Positions 36,871-48,446 are shown, numbered from the stretch's first letter. The stretch is 64,000 bases of DNA from Oleiagrimonas sp. C23AA (GCF_011759385.1 NZ_JAARLY010000002.1:310001-374000), one strand, 5' to 3'. Notes: generated from the sequence alone by a model not told the origin. Numbers and translations: made by a program.

Positions 36871-37092
36871 ATGATGAGAGCGTTTCGCTTCAATGATCCT
36901 AAGGGCAATACAGTGACGGCCAAGTACGAAACCCGCGAGGACATGGGGGTGGTGCTGTGGGACGTGGTGTTCACCGATGACAGTGGTGCCGTGGTGGGAA
37001 TGGCCAAGTCCAGCTCGCCCGATATGGCGCATCTGGAAGCCGATATCCGGGCAGCCGCGCAACGGCACGGGGTTGGCGTCGGCGCGGCCTGA
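36871..37092 (+). CDS. Small protein of unknown function, 73 residues
   Basis: I do not recognise a family. The frame is supported by a perfect AAGGAG ribosome site seven bases before the first of two adjacent ATG codons and by balanced, protein-like composition (MMRAFRFNDPKGNTV, then LWDVVFTDDSGAVVG and MAHLEADIRAAAQRHG). Predicted shape: a small beta sheet followed by one C-terminal amphipathic helix; no signal peptide, membrane segment or cysteines. It follows the tRNA-Asn gene and precedes another unknown small gene on the same strand. It may be lineage-specific. Confidence 0.6.
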   Translation: MMRAFRFNDPKGNTVTAKYETREDMGVVLWDVVFTDDSGAVVGMAKSSSPDMAHLEADIRAAAQRHGVGVGAA

Positions 37093-37233
37093 GATGCCAC
37101 TGCACGTGCTGCAGTGTGAACCGGATCGCGGTTGCGGGAGCCATCACACCTGTGATGTGCACTAGTACCTTGCTCGGTGGATGGTGCTCGTACCATCATC
37201 GATGCAGGTCAGATTTTTTGAGGTTTGTCGCGC

Positions 37234-37569
37234 ATGATTCCGTACCGGCCTGGCGATCAGATTACCCGCAAGAGCCGCCATCGTGGCGTCGAGTTCGTGG
37301 TCAAGATGGGCCTGGAGCAGCAGCAATGGCGGGTCCATCGCATCGACATTCCCAGCATTGGTGACATCCAGCCGGACAACATGGTCGCGGGCGACTTGTT
37401 TGGCGCCTTCGATGAAGCCGAGCTTTCGGCCTGCATGCGTATTGCCGAGGCCCTGGACGCAAGCGCCCAGCAGGCACCCTTGCCGGATGTGAGCATGGAA
37501 GGCGCTGCTGCCTCGTGCGCACGTCCCGGCCTAAGTGCGCCACGCCGCATGCTTACGCCGCGACGCTGA
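37234..37569 (+). CDS. Small protein of unknown function, 111 residues
   Basis: No family recognised. The N-terminal 70 residues look folded (MIPYRPGDQITRKSRHRGVEFVV, then EQQQWRVHRIDIPSIGDI and LFGAFDEAELSACMRIAEALD), while the C-terminal 40 residues are Ala/Pro/Arg-rich and probably disordered. GAGG lies about ten bases before the ATG; a TTG at 37225 is an alternative start. It lies 141 bp after the 73-residue gene on the same strand and ends at a strong shared terminator facing bamD. No membrane segment or signal peptide. Confidence 0.55.
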   Translation: MIPYRPGDQITRKSRHRGVEFVVKMGLEQQQWRVHRIDIPSIGDIQPDNMVAGDLFGAFDEAELSACMRIAEALDASAQQAPLPDVSMEGAAASCARPGLSAPRRMLTPRR

Positions 37570-37609
37570 ATTGCGGTGCTCCATAGCCTGAGGCCACTCT
37601 CCAAGACAT

Positions 37610-37642
37610 AAAAAAGCCGGCCTTCAAGGCCGGCTTTTTTTC
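37610..37642. terminator. Bidirectional terminator before bamD
   Basis: AAAAAAGCCGGCCTT and AAGGCCGGCTTTTTT form a long GC-rich stem with A and T runs, between convergent genes (stops at 37569 and 37675). It works in either direction. Confidence 0.9.
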
Positions 37643-37674
37643 TTGGGTGCCCCGTCGCCGGGGCGACCGTAGCC

Positions 37675-38490
37675 TTAATGATGCCCGGAGAACGGGATCA
37701 TGCGACGCAAGATGGACGGGTGATGCGGCCAACCCTTGTCCTTCAGATACGGATGCTGCGGGTAGTTGGCTGCCAATACCTTGTCGGTCTGTGCGGCCAG
37801 CTTGTCGCGACCCAGCTTGCTGTAGGCATTGGCCAGGATGGCCAGCGCATCGCCGGCCTGAGGCGCCTGCTGATAGTGCTCGATCACGTACTTGGCGCGA
37901 TGCGCGGCGGCCACGTAGGCCTTGGTGCGCAGGTAGAATTCGGCCACGTTGATCTCGAACTGGGCCAGGCCGTTGCGCAGGAAGATCATGCGCTGACGTG
38001 CATCCGGGGCGTACTTGCTGCCCGGGAAGCGACGGGTGAGCTGGCTGAAGTCGTCAAACGCCTTCAGGCGGAAGCCCTGGTCACGTCGCGACTTGTCACG
38101 CGAGACGAAGCGCTCGACGAAGCCGGAGGTGCGATCAAAGTTGATCAGACCGCGCAGATAATAGGCATAGTCGATATGCTTGTTGGTCGGATAGGTGCGG
38201 ATAAAGCGGTCGATGGTCGAGTAGGCGTCGTCCGGCTTGTTGTCCTTGTACTGGGCATAGGCCAGATCAATCTGCGACTGCTCGTTGTACTTGCCTGACG
38301 GGAAGCGCGCGATGAGGCGCTGGAACTCCTGTTCGGCCGCACCATAGTTGTGGTTGCGCAATGACTGGGTGCCCTTGGCGTAGAGCTTGGCCACCGGCAG
38401 CGTGTCCAGTTGGTTGCGCGAATTGAAGCTGGCGCACGCCGAGAGAACGGCGGCCAGGGCGATGAGAAATAGCAGCTTGGCAACACGCAT
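37675..38490 (-). CDS. bamD: Outer-membrane protein assembly factor BamD
   Basis: A 271-residue lipoprotein. The signal peptide ends in the lipobox LSAC, so Cys19 would be lipidated and the protein anchored in the outer membrane facing the periplasm. TPR-like helical repeats follow (LYAKGTQSLRNHNYGAAEQEFQ, IDLAYAQYKDNKPDDAY, HIDYAYYLRGLINF), as in BamD/ComL, the essential partner of BamA in beta-barrel insertion. The ATG at 38490 is the only sensible start before the signal peptide. It is divergent from rluD, the same neighbourhood as in many gammaproteobacteria. The C-terminal GWPHHPSILRRMIPFSGHH is a short basic tail. Confidence 0.96.
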   Translation of the reverse strand: MRVAKLLFLIALAAVLSACASFNSRNQLDTLPVAKLYAKGTQSLRNHNYGAAEQEFQRLIARFPSGKYNEQSQIDLAYAQYKDNKPDDAYSTIDRFIRTYPTNKHIDYAYYLRGLINFDRTSGFVERFVSRDKSRRDQGFRLKAFDDFSQLTRRFPGSKYAPDARQRMIFLRNGLAQFEINVAEFYLRTKAYVAAAHRAKYVIEHYQQAPQAGDALAILANAYSKLGRDKLAAQTDKVLAANYPQHPYLKDKGWPHHPSILRRMIPFSGHH

Positions 38491-38559
38491 GTGAGAATTT
38501 TAGATGCTTGAGCGAACAGTCATGATAGCCCAAACCGGCATGGTGCCGGGGAGGGAGCG

Positions 38560-39522
38560 ATGAACGAGATACACCACCGGGTCGAAGTACCCCTGGAAGC
38601 GGCCGGTCGCAGGTTGGACCAGGCCCTGGCAGCGATGTTCCCCGATTACTCGCGATCGCGCCTGACGGCGTGGATCCGCGACGGCCTTGTGACCCTGGAT
38701 GAGGCCACGGTCGCGCCCAAACACCTGCTGCATGGCGGCGAGGTGGTGGAGATTCGCGTGCAGCCTGAGCCTGAGGTCGAGATGCTGCCCCAGGCCATCG
38801 AGCTGGATGTGCGCTACCGCGACGAACACCTGCTGGTGATCAACAAGCCGGCCGGGCTGGTGGTGCATCCGGGCGCCGGCAATGCCTCGGGTACGCTGCA
38901 GAACGCCTTGCTGCATCTGGATCCGGAGCTGGCGCACCTGCCGCGCGCAGGGATCGTGCATCGCCTGGACAAGGATACTTCCGGCCTGATGGTGATCGCC
39001 CGCTCGCTGGCCGCACACACCAAGTTGGTGGACATGCTGTCGCGCCACGACGTGCATCGCCAGTACGAGGCGGTGGTGCGTGCGCCGATGGTGGCCGGCG
39101 GCACGGTGGATGCACCGTTGGGGCGGCATCCGGTCGATCGCCTTCGTCAGGCCGTGCGTGACGAGCGCAACGGCAAGCGTGCAGTCACGCATTACCGCCT
39201 GCGCGAGCGCTTTCGCGCCCACACCGTGGTGCAGTGCCAGCTGGAAACCGGGCGCACGCATCAGATTCGCGTGCACATGGCGCATATCGGCCATCCGCTG
39301 GTCGGCGATCCGTTGTACGGCGGCCATTTGCGCCTGCCGCGCTCGGCGACGCCGGCACTGGTCGACACCCTGCAAGGATTCAGGCGTCAGGCGCTGCATG
39401 CCGAACAGCTGGCCTTCGAGCATCCGGTCAGTGGCGAGGCGATGCATTTCGAGGTCCAGCGGCCCGATGACATGAGCGCGTTGATCAACGCCCTGCGTGC
39501 CGATCACGAGCAGCACGCATGA
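38560..39522 (+). CDS. rluD: 23S rRNA pseudouridine synthase RluD
   Basis: A 320-residue RluA-type enzyme. An N-terminal S4-like RNA-binding domain ([20 protein letters not shown]) is followed by the catalytic domain with [14 protein letters not shown], whose Asp137 is the nucleophile, then RQYEAVVR-type and [21 protein letters not shown] blocks. RluD makes pseudouridines in helix 69 of 23S rRNA. GGAGGGAG precedes the ATG. It overlaps the following gene by ATGA, and faces bamD, as in E. coli and relatives. Confidence 0.96.
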   Translation: MNEIHHRVEVPLEAAGRRLDQALAAMFPDYSRSRLTAWIRDGLVTLDEATVAPKHLLHGGEVVEIRVQPEPEVEMLPQAIELDVRYRDEHLLVINKPAGLVVHPGAGNASGTLQNALLHLDPELAHLPRAGIVHRLDKDTSGLMVIARSLAAHTKLVDMLSRHDVHRQYEAVVRAPMVAGGTVDAPLGRHPVDRLRQAVRDERNGKRAVTHYRLRERFRAHTVVQCQLETGRTHQIRVHMAHIGHPLVGDPLYGGHLRLPRSATPALVDTLQGFRRQALHAEQLAFEHPVSGEAMHFEVQRPDDMSALINALRADHEQHA

Positions 39523-40274
39523 GCCAGCTCGAGCCGTGGCTGATCCCCGACTGGTCGGCGCCGCGTGGCGTCGGTGCCGCCGTGACCACGCGTCACGGGC
39601 CGGGCTCGTCGGCGCCACCGTTCGAGCGCTTCAACCTGGGCACGAGTGCCGGCGATCATGCCGATACCGTGCAGGCCAACCGCGAGGCGCTGGCGCAGGG
39701 CTTGGGCCTGCCCTCGGCGCCGCGCTGGTTGCGCCAGGTGCATGGCACCCGGGTGGCCCAGCTGGGCCCGCTGGCGGGCGAGGTGGTGCCCGAAGCCGAT
39801 GCCGCGGTCAGCCATGTGCCGGGCACCGTGCTGGCCATCCTTACCGCCGATTGCCTGCCGGTGCTGTTGTGCGCCGAAGACGGCTCGGAAATCGGCGCCG
39901 CGCACGCCGGCTGGCGCGGGTTGGCCGGCGGCGTGCTGGAAGCGACGCTGGCGGCCATGCATACGCCGGCATCGCGGGTGCGGGCCTGGCTGGGCCCGTG
40001 CATCGGGGCGGCCTCGTATGAAATTGGTGCCGAGGTGCGCGAGGCGTTCGTGCGCGATCGGCCCGACGCCGCCTGCGCATTCACGCCAAGCCGCCCCGGA
40101 CACTGGCTGGCCGACTTGCCGCTGCTGGCTCGCCAGCGCCTGCAAATGGCGGGTGTGACCCACATTTCCGGCGCCCAGATCGACACCTTCATCGACACGC
40201 GCTTTTACTCCTACCGGCGCGATGGCACGCGCAGTGGCCGTTTTGCCAGCCTAATCTGGTTGTCTGCGACTTAA
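39519..40274 (+). CDS. pgeF: YfiH/PgeF-family purine nucleoside or peptidoglycan-editing enzyme
   Basis: A 251-residue laccase-domain (DUF152) protein. Metal-binding residues are visible in [14 protein letters not shown] (His), [14 protein letters not shown] (Cys), [21 protein letters not shown] (His) and [17 protein letters not shown]. In E. coli PgeF removes misincorporated serine from peptidoglycan precursors; other members act on adenosine or polyphenols, so product naming varies. The start codon overlaps the rluD stop (ATGA at 39519-39522), so the two are translationally coupled. In E. coli the next gene is clpB; here two unrelated genes intervene. Confidence 0.93.
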   Translation: MSQLEPWLIPDWSAPRGVGAAVTTRHGPGSSAPPFERFNLGTSAGDHADTVQANREALAQGLGLPSAPRWLRQVHGTRVAQLGPLAGEVVPEADAAVSHVPGTVLAILTADCLPVLLCAEDGSEIGAAHAGWRGLAGGVLEATLAAMHTPASRVRAWLGPCIGAASYEIGAEVREAFVRDRPDAACAFTPSRPGHWLADLPLLARQRLQMAGVTHISGAQIDTFIDTRFYSYRRDGTRSGRFASLIWLSAT

Positions 40275-40363
40275 GTGGCAGCTACGTCACGGGCCGCCGA
40301 TGGCATGCGGGGGTGATGCCCCGCATCGTCCGGTGCGGCCGCTTCCGTTCCAAGGTTTATTGC

Positions 40364-41563
40364 ATGAGCGAACATTCGCATTCGGCGCGGCTTTCGCGCT
40401 CCATCGTTGCCGTCATGGCCACGGCGACCGGTTTGGCCGTGGCGTCCAACTATTACGCCCAGCCTCTGCTGGATACCATCGCCCGTCAGTTTGACATGTC
40501 CAGCACCGCGGCTGGCACGCTGATCACCGCCGGTCAGGCCGGCTACGCCATTGGCCTGATGTTGCTGGTACCGCTGGGCGACCTGTTCGAAAAGCGCCGG
40601 TTGATCGTGCTGATGACGGTGCTGTCGGCCATCGGCTTGGTGATCAGTGGCGCGGCACCAACGGTCTGGGTGCTGTTTGCCGGCACCGCGCTGACCGGCC
40701 TGTTCGTGGTGGTGGCGCAACTGCTGGTGCCCTTTGCGGCGACGCTGGCCGCCGACCACGAGCGTGGCCGCGTGGTCGGTACGGTCATGAGCGGACTGCT
40801 GATCGGCATCCTGTTGGCACGCACCGCCGCCGGCGCGCTGGCGCTGGTGGGCGGCTGGCGCACCATCTACTTTGTCGCCGCCGGCCTGATGCTGATCTGT
40901 GCGCTGGTGCTGTGGCGCATGTTGCCGCGCCATCATTCGCATGCCGGTATGCGCTATCCGCGCCTGCTGCTGTCGGTGCTCAAGCTGTTTGTCGAGGAGC
41001 CGCTGCTGCGTGCGCGGGCGGCGATCGGCGGCCTGCTGTTCGCCGCTTTCAGTGTGCTTTGGACCTCCCTGGCCTTCCTGCTGGCACGCCCGCCCTACCA
41101 TTATCACGACAGCGTGATCGGCCTGTTCGGTCTGGTCGGTGCTGCCGGCGCGCTGGCCGCCAGCGCCGCCGGGCGTCTGGCCGATCACGGCCGCACCCGC
41201 TGGAGTACGCTGATCGGCTTGGCACTGCTGGCGTTGTCATGGGTGGCCATCGACATGGGCAGTCATAGTCTTGCCGCACTGATCATCGGCATTGTGGTGC
41301 TGGACCTGGCCGTGCAGGGCGTGCACGTGACCAATCAGGGCCTGATCTATAGTCTGGACGCGCGGGCACGCAATCGCCTGACCTCGGCCTACATGACCTG
41401 CTACTTCCTGGGTGGTGCATTCGGCTCGCTGGTCTCGGGCATGGCCTTCAGCTGGGCGGGCTGGCGGGGCGTGTGCCTGACCGGCGGCGCGATCAGCGTG
41501 GCGGCCCTGGTGCTGGGCCTGTTGTTCGGACAGAGCGGCGCGCCAAAGAAGGATGGCCACTGA
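40364..41563 (+). CDS. MFS transporter
   Basis: A 399-residue transporter with about 12 membrane segments. The helix 2-3 loop is LVPLGDLFEKRRLIVLM, a variant MFS signature A; SNYYAQPLLDTIARQF at the N-terminus and FVVVAQLLVPFAATLA in helix 4 are typical of a group of uncharacterised sugar-efflux or drug-efflux-like carriers (YnfM/NepI type). The ATG at 40364 has AAGG nine bases upstream. Substrate unknown. It is inserted between pgeF and clpB, genes that are adjacent in many relatives, and converges with the cardiolipin synthase-like gene with only 11 bases between their stops. Confidence 0.85.
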   Translation: MSEHSHSARLSRSIVAVMATATGLAVASNYYAQPLLDTIARQFDMSSTAAGTLITAGQAGYAIGLMLLVPLGDLFEKRRLIVLMTVLSAIGLVISGAAPTVWVLFAGTALTGLFVVVAQLLVPFAATLAADHERGRVVGTVMSGLLIGILLARTAAGALALVGGWRTIYFVAAGLMLICALVLWRMLPRHHSHAGMRYPRLLLSVLKLFVEEPLLRARAAIGGLLFAAFSVLWTSLAFLLARPPYHYHDSVIGLFGLVGAAGALAASAAGRLADHGRTRWSTLIGLALLALSWVAIDMGSHSLAALIIGIVVLDLAVQGVHVTNQGLIYSLDARARNRLTSAYMTCYFLGGAFGSLVSGMAFSWAGWRGVCLTGGAISVAALVLGLLFGQSGAPKKDGH

Positions 41564-41574
41564 GCGCTGTCCGG

Positions 41575-42864
41575 CTACAGCAGCGGGTCGGTCAACGCGG
41601 CCAGGCGGTCGTAAAGCTTGGTGTGCCAGGGGCGGGCCTTCCAGTCGGCCAGCGTGTAGCGGCGCGCGTGGGCAATGTCCTGATCGACCACCTGCGTCAT
41701 GTGCCGGGCGAAGCCGGCGTTGTAGACGTTGAGATTGACCTCGTCGTTGAGCTTGAACGAGCGGTTGTCGAAATTGGCCGAGCCGACGATGGTCAGGTAG
41801 TGATCGACGATCATCATCTTGCAGTGAAACTTGGACGGCTGATACCGATACAGCTGAGCGCCGGCCTTCAGCATCGGGCCCCATGAGTGCTTGGAGGCAC
41901 CCAGCACGAAGCCGGCGTCGTCCTTGCCGGGCAGCACGATGCGCACCTTCACGCCGCGGGCGATGGCCCGCTTGAGCGCGCGAATGGTCAGCCGGTCGGG
42001 CACAAAGTAGGCCGCCTCCAGGTCGATCGACTGACGCGCACCGTCAATCGCCATCAGGTACATCAGCTGCATGTTCTCGCTGCCACCTTCAGGCGAGCTG
42101 GAGAACACCTGCGCATCCATATCGCCCCGCCGCTTGAGCAGCGGATAGTCGTGTGGGCCCAGCAGTACGTGGCCGGTGGTGGTGATCCAGTTGTCTTCGA
42201 ACACCGCCTGTAGTTGCGCGGCGGCAGGCCCGGTGACGCGGAACTGCATGTCGCGCCAGTGCCCCTTGCTGCGCGCCTCACCACCCCAAGAGTCGGCGAT
42301 ACCTACCCCGCCGGTGAAGGCCACTTTGCCGTCAACAATCAGCAGGCGCCGGTGTGTACGGTTGTTGAGGCGGTCGATGTCGTACCAGTGCAATGGGTGG
42401 AAGTATTCGAATTTGACACCGCCAGCACGCAGTTGGCGAACTACCTTGTCATCCAGGTTGCGCGCGCCGATCCAATCGGCCAGCACATGTACCTTTACGC
42501 CAGCGCGGGCGCGCGAGGTCAGTGCATCGACAAACTTGTGCATCACGTGACCGGACCAGAAGATGTAGGCCTCCATGTTGATGCTGTACTGCGCGTGGTC
42601 GATGGCATCGAGCATGGCCGGGAAAATGTGCTTGCCATTTTGCAGGTCGGTCACCTGATTGCCCGAGTGCACCGCCTCGCCCAGCACGCTGGCCACCTCG
42701 TGGCGAAACTGCGTGCTGTGCACGGCGTCGATGCCTTGCAGGGGGCGCGAAAGCTGTTTTTCCTGGGGCAGCAGGTTCATTACCAGCAGCGTGATCACCA
42801 GCGTCAGGATAATGCCGGCCAGCAGGTAGCCTGAGCGGATGAGCAGACGGTGGCGGACACGCAT
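41575..42864 (-). CDS. Cardiolipin synthase-like phospholipase D family protein
   Basis: A protein of about 429 residues with one N-terminal membrane helix (GYLLAGIILTLVITLLVMNLL) and two phospholipase D domains. The second HKD motif is canonical (HCKMMIVD, His347). The first reads HRRLLIVD (His171), with Arg in place of the usual Lys. NFDNRSFKLNDEVNLNVYN near the end is typical of cardiolipin synthases (ClsA/ClsB type), which condense phosphatidylglycerol or phosphatidylethanolamine into cardiolipin at the inner membrane. Starts at ATG 42864 or GTG 42876 are equally weak. Convergent with the MFS gene and divergent from clpB. Confidence 0.85.
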   Translation of the reverse strand: MRVRHRLLIRSGYLLAGIILTLVITLLVMNLLPQEKQLSRPLQGIDAVHSTQFRHEVASVLGEAVHSGNQVTDLQNGKHIFPAMLDAIDHAQYSINMEAYIFWSGHVMHKFVDALTSRARAGVKVHVLADWIGARNLDDKVVRQLRAGGVKFEYFHPLHWYDIDRLNNRTHRRLLIVDGKVAFTGGVGIADSWGGEARSKGHWRDMQFRVTGPAAAQLQAVFEDNWITTTGHVLLGPHDYPLLKRRGDMDAQVFSSSPEGGSENMQLMYLMAIDGARQSIDLEAAYFVPDRLTIRALKRAIARGVKVRIVLPGKDDAGFVLGASKHSWGPMLKAGAQLYRYQPSKFHCKMMIVDHYLTIVGSANFDNRSFKLNDEVNLNVYNAGFARHMTQVVDQDIAHARRYTLADWKARPWHTKLYDRLAALTDPLL

Positions 42865-43021
42865 ATTCGAAAGCACAAAATATGGCGGGCCTCAAAGAGC
42901 CCTCGAGTCCGGCAGCATGCCAGTGTGCGGGTCCATGTCTCGTGATCGGGTGTCTTGCGCTTGTGGACGTGCCGCATACGCCAGGCACTTGCCAAGCGCA
43001 GCCATATATGTTTGACCATTG

Positions 43022-43050
43022 CTTGAATCCGCGTGCCGGGGACCGCACAT
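43022..43050 (+). promoter_or_regulatory. Candidate heat-shock (sigma-32) promoter of clpB
   Basis: CTTGAAT (43022-43028), 14-bp spacer, CCGCACAT (43043-43050). The -35 matches CTTGAA fully and the -10 matches CCCCATNT in five of seven fixed positions. The clpB ATG is 57 bases downstream. Position and target gene both fit. Confidence 0.5.
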
Positions 43051-43106
43051 CGCAGTGCAGCGGCGGCAACTGACCGCCATGTGAATCCAAGTGGGGAATC
43101 ATCATC

Positions 43107-45692
<2,586 letters not shown>

Positions 45693-45705
45693 CCCACCTG
45701 GCATT

Positions 45706-45737
45706 AAAAAAGCCCCGGCGCACGCGTCGGGGCTTTC
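45706..45737. terminator. Bidirectional terminator after clpB
   Basis: AAAAAAGCCCCG-GCG-CA-CGC-GTCGGGGCTTTCTT: a GC-rich stem with A and T runs between convergent genes (stops at 45692 and 45752). Confidence 0.8.
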
Positions 45738-45751
45738 TTGTGCTGAGGTGG

Positions 45752-46852
45752 TCAAGGCGCCTGAAACAGGGCCTTGGCGCCATGCGGTGCGCTGCGCAGA
45801 TACTGAGGCGGTGCCGTCACCGTATCGCCCAGCTCGGCGGCCGCGTGCCAGGGCCAGCGCGGGTTGTAGAGCATGGCGCGGGCCAGGGCAACGGCATCGG
45901 CGCAACCCTCGGCCAGAATCTGCTCGGCTTGTGCAGGCTCGGTGATAAGGCCGACGGCGATCACCGGCATCGCCACCTCGGTCTTGATGGCCTGGGCAAA
46001 CGGCACCTGGTAGTTGGGGCCGGCGGCGATCTGCTGCTGCGGGGTCAGGCCGCCGCTGGAAACATGGATAAAGTGACAACCGCGCGCATCCAGCGCCTTG
46101 GCCAGCGCGATGCTCTGTTCCAGATCCCAGCCGCCTTCGGCCCAGTCGGTGGCCGAGATGCGCATGCCGACGCTGACACGCTCGGACACGGCTTCGCGGG
46201 TGGCATCGAACACGCGCAGCGCCAGCCGCATGCGATTGGCCAGGCTGCCACCGTAGGCGTCGCGACGCGCGTTGCTCAGCGGTGACAAAAACTGGTGCAG
46301 CAGATAGCCGTGGGCGCCGTGGATCTCGATCAGATCCAGGCCCAGGCGATCGGCACGTCGCGCGGCCTGCGCAAAGGCATCGACCACCGCATCGATATCC
46401 GCCTCGCTCATGGCCACCGGGGCGGGCGTGCCCGGCTCGAAGGGCTGGTCACTGGCGCTGATGGTCTGCCAGCCATCAGGGTGACTTGATGCGATCACAC
46501 CGCCGCCATCCCAGGGGCGCTGCGTGGACGCCTTGCGTCCGGCGTGGGCCAGCTGAATGCCCAGCGGGATATCGGCCATGCCGCGCACCGAGGTCAGTAC
46601 CTTGGCCAGTGCGCGTTCGTTGGCATCGCGGTAAAGGCCAAGGTCGGCGAAGGTGATGCGCCCGCGCGATTCCACCGCGGTCGCCTCCAGTATCAGCAAT
46701 CCGGCGCCGGAGATGGCCAGCTGCCCCAGATGCATCAGATGCCAGTCGCTGGCGTTGCTGTCGTCGGCCGAATACTGGCACATCGGCGCGACCACGATGC
46801 GGTTGCGAAGATCAAGCGGCCCCAGCGACAGGGGCGAGAACAGCTGGCTCAC
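45752..46852 (-). CDS. Old yellow enzyme family NADH:flavin oxidoreductase (YqjM type)
   Basis: A 366-residue FMN-binding TIM barrel. VVAPMCQYSADD near residue 25 carries the Cys and Tyr characteristic of the YqjM or thermophilic-like class; EIHGAHGYLLHQFLSP holds the substrate-binding His pair; ADAVALARAMLYNPRWPWHAA is the phosphate-binding C-terminus. Such enzymes reduce activated C=C bonds of enals, enones and nitro compounds with NAD(P)H, often in stress or xenobiotic defence. The start is GTG at 46852 with AAGGAA eight bases upstream. It is not linked to an obvious pathway; an MFS gene lies upstream on the same strand (106-bp gap). Confidence 0.92.
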   Translation of the reverse strand: MSQLFSPLSLGPLDLRNRIVVAPMCQYSADDSNASDWHLMHLGQLAISGAGLLILEATAVESRGRITFADLGLYRDANERALAKVLTSVRGMADIPLGIQLAHAGRKASTQRPWDGGGVIASSHPDGWQTISASDQPFEPGTPAPVAMSEADIDAVVDAFAQAARRADRLGLDLIEIHGAHGYLLHQFLSPLSNARRDAYGGSLANRMRLALRVFDATREAVSERVSVGMRISATDWAEGGWDLEQSIALAKALDARGCHFIHVSSGGLTPQQQIAAGPNYQVPFAQAIKTEVAMPVIAVGLITEPAQAEQILAEGCADAVALARAMLYNPRWPWHAAAELGDTVTAPPQYLRSAPHGAKALFQAP

Positions 46853-46958
46853 AGGCGAATTTCCTTGGCATCAAAGGGTGACGACAGACCCCTTCAGGTG
46901 CGGACACCGCCGCGGCGATGCAAGCACGCCGCGACCTTGGTCGGAGTGCCGCGGGGGG

Positions 46959-48335
46959 CTAGAGGCGCGTGCCGGTGTGCGGGTGGTGGCCGGCGTGATC
47001 GTCTTCATCGCTGTCGTCATCGGCCATGGCAGTGGTCGCTTCCATGTCGTCTTCGGCAAAGGCGCCTTCGCCGCCGTCCCCGGCCCAGGCCGCTTCGGCG
47101 CCTTGTTCCTCGTGCTCGCCTTCCAGACCAGGCAGCATTTCGAACGCGGCCGGCGTGGTGCGCATCATCGGCATGAACTGGCTATCCTCGTTGAGCTCGC
47201 GGTGACGGACCTGGTAGCGGTAGCCGGCATACAGCGCCAGCAGGCCCTCGGTCACGGCAAACCAGGCGAACAGCGCCCACGGCGCGATCGTCGACATCAG
47301 CACGCCGGCGATCAGCGGACCGATCGCCGAGCCCAGCCCGTTGAGCAGCAGCACCGAGCTGGAGGCCGAGACCAGGTCCTCTGGAGGCAGGTGGTCGAGC
47401 AGATGTGCGACCACGATGGGATAGATGGCAAAGGACATGCCACCGAAAACGAAAATGGCAAGATAGGGCCCAAACGGCACGTAGGTCAGCAGCGGCGCCA
47501 TCGCGGCGATGCCCGCCGCCAGCCCACAGGTGACCATCAGTGCCAGGCGCCGGTCGTGGCGGTCGGAAAGACGCCCCAGCGGCCACTGCATCACCGCGCC
47601 GCCCAGAATCGCCACACTCATGTAGGTACCGACCTGGTCGGCCGCAAAGCCCTGCCGTGTGACGTAGACCGGCGCCAGGCCCCAGAACGCGCCCATCGTC
47701 AGACCGGACAGCAGCGCGCCGGCCCCGGCGCTGGGCGCGGCACGGAACAGTCGGCGCAGTTCCAGGCGTGGCCGTGGTTGCAGCACCGGCTGGATCATGC
47801 GCGTCAGCAGCACTGGCATGGTCGCCGCGCAGATCAATAGCGCGACCACGGTAAACAGCACGAACGCCTTGGGGCTATCCAGATGCAGCAACTGCTGCGC
47901 GGCGGCCAAGGCGCCCAGATTCACCACCATGTAGGTGGCAAATACGGTGCCGCGCTGCTCCGGTGAGGCGGTGGCATTGAGCCAGCTCTCTATCACCGTA
48001 TACAGAATCACCAGTGCCATGCCGGCCAACAGCCGCAGCACCACCCACAACCATGGGTTGGCGTCGATGGCGTGCAGCAGCACCACGCAGGCGCAGCAGG
48101 CCGCGCAAAAGGCAAAGGCACGGATGTGGCCAATGCGGCGGATCAGCGGCGTGGCGGCATAAGTGCCAAGGAAAAAGCCGATGAAGTAGGCCGACGTCAG
48201 CGTGCCGAGCAGGGTATCGGAGAAGCCCAGTGTGCTGCCACGCAGGGGAATCAGCGTGTTGAGCAGGCCGGCGCCCAGCAGAAGCAGGGCGACACCGGCC
48301 AGCAGCGAGGCAATGGGTCGGATCGTTCGGACCAT
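46959..48335 (-). CDS. YcaD-like MFS transporter with acidic, His-containing tail
   Basis: A 458-residue transporter with about 12 membrane segments, resembling E. coli YcaD (RIGHIRAFAFCAACCA, VLYTVIESWLNATASPEQRG, LGRLSDRHDRRLALM). It lies 111 bp after the glucosylglycerol synthase gene on the same strand. In Stenotrophomonas, as I recall, a ycaD gene beside ggpS has been linked to glucosylglycerol transport, so a role in compatible-solute movement is likely but unproved here. The last 45 residues are unusual: a soluble, strongly acidic tail (DDMEATTAMADDDSDEDD) ending in HAGHHPHTGTRL. The ATG at 48335 starts directly before the first helix; the upstream open frame is rejected. Confidence 0.82.
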   Translation of the reverse strand: MVRTIRPIASLLAGVALLLLGAGLLNTLIPLRGSTLGFSDTLLGTLTSAYFIGFFLGTYAATPLIRRIGHIRAFAFCAACCACVVLLHAIDANPWLWVVLRLLAGMALVILYTVIESWLNATASPEQRGTVFATYMVVNLGALAAAQQLLHLDSPKAFVLFTVVALLICAATMPVLLTRMIQPVLQPRPRLELRRLFRAAPSAGAGALLSGLTMGAFWGLAPVYVTRQGFAADQVGTYMSVAILGGAVMQWPLGRLSDRHDRRLALMVTCGLAAGIAAMAPLLTYVPFGPYLAIFVFGGMSFAIYPIVVAHLLDHLPPEDLVSASSSVLLLNGLGSAIGPLIAGVLMSTIAPWALFAWFAVTEGLLALYAGYRYQVRHRELNEDSQFMPMMRTTPAAFEMLPGLEGEHEEQGAEAAWAGDGGEGAFAEDDMEATTAMADDDSDEDDHAGHHPHTGTRL

Positions 48336-48446
48336 GAGCGTCGAAATACGGGCGCGAGCGGCGGGCCGCGCGGGGTGGAGATGAAAAGGGCATGACCAAG
48401 CCAGGACAGGGGCGCCGATGCCGGGCGCCCCGATCACACTCTATGC

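Noticed and set aside
36470-37675. An integrated element using tRNA-Asn as attachment site
   Set aside because: There is no second copy of the tRNA 3' end in the window, no integrase, and the tRNA has its own intact terminator.
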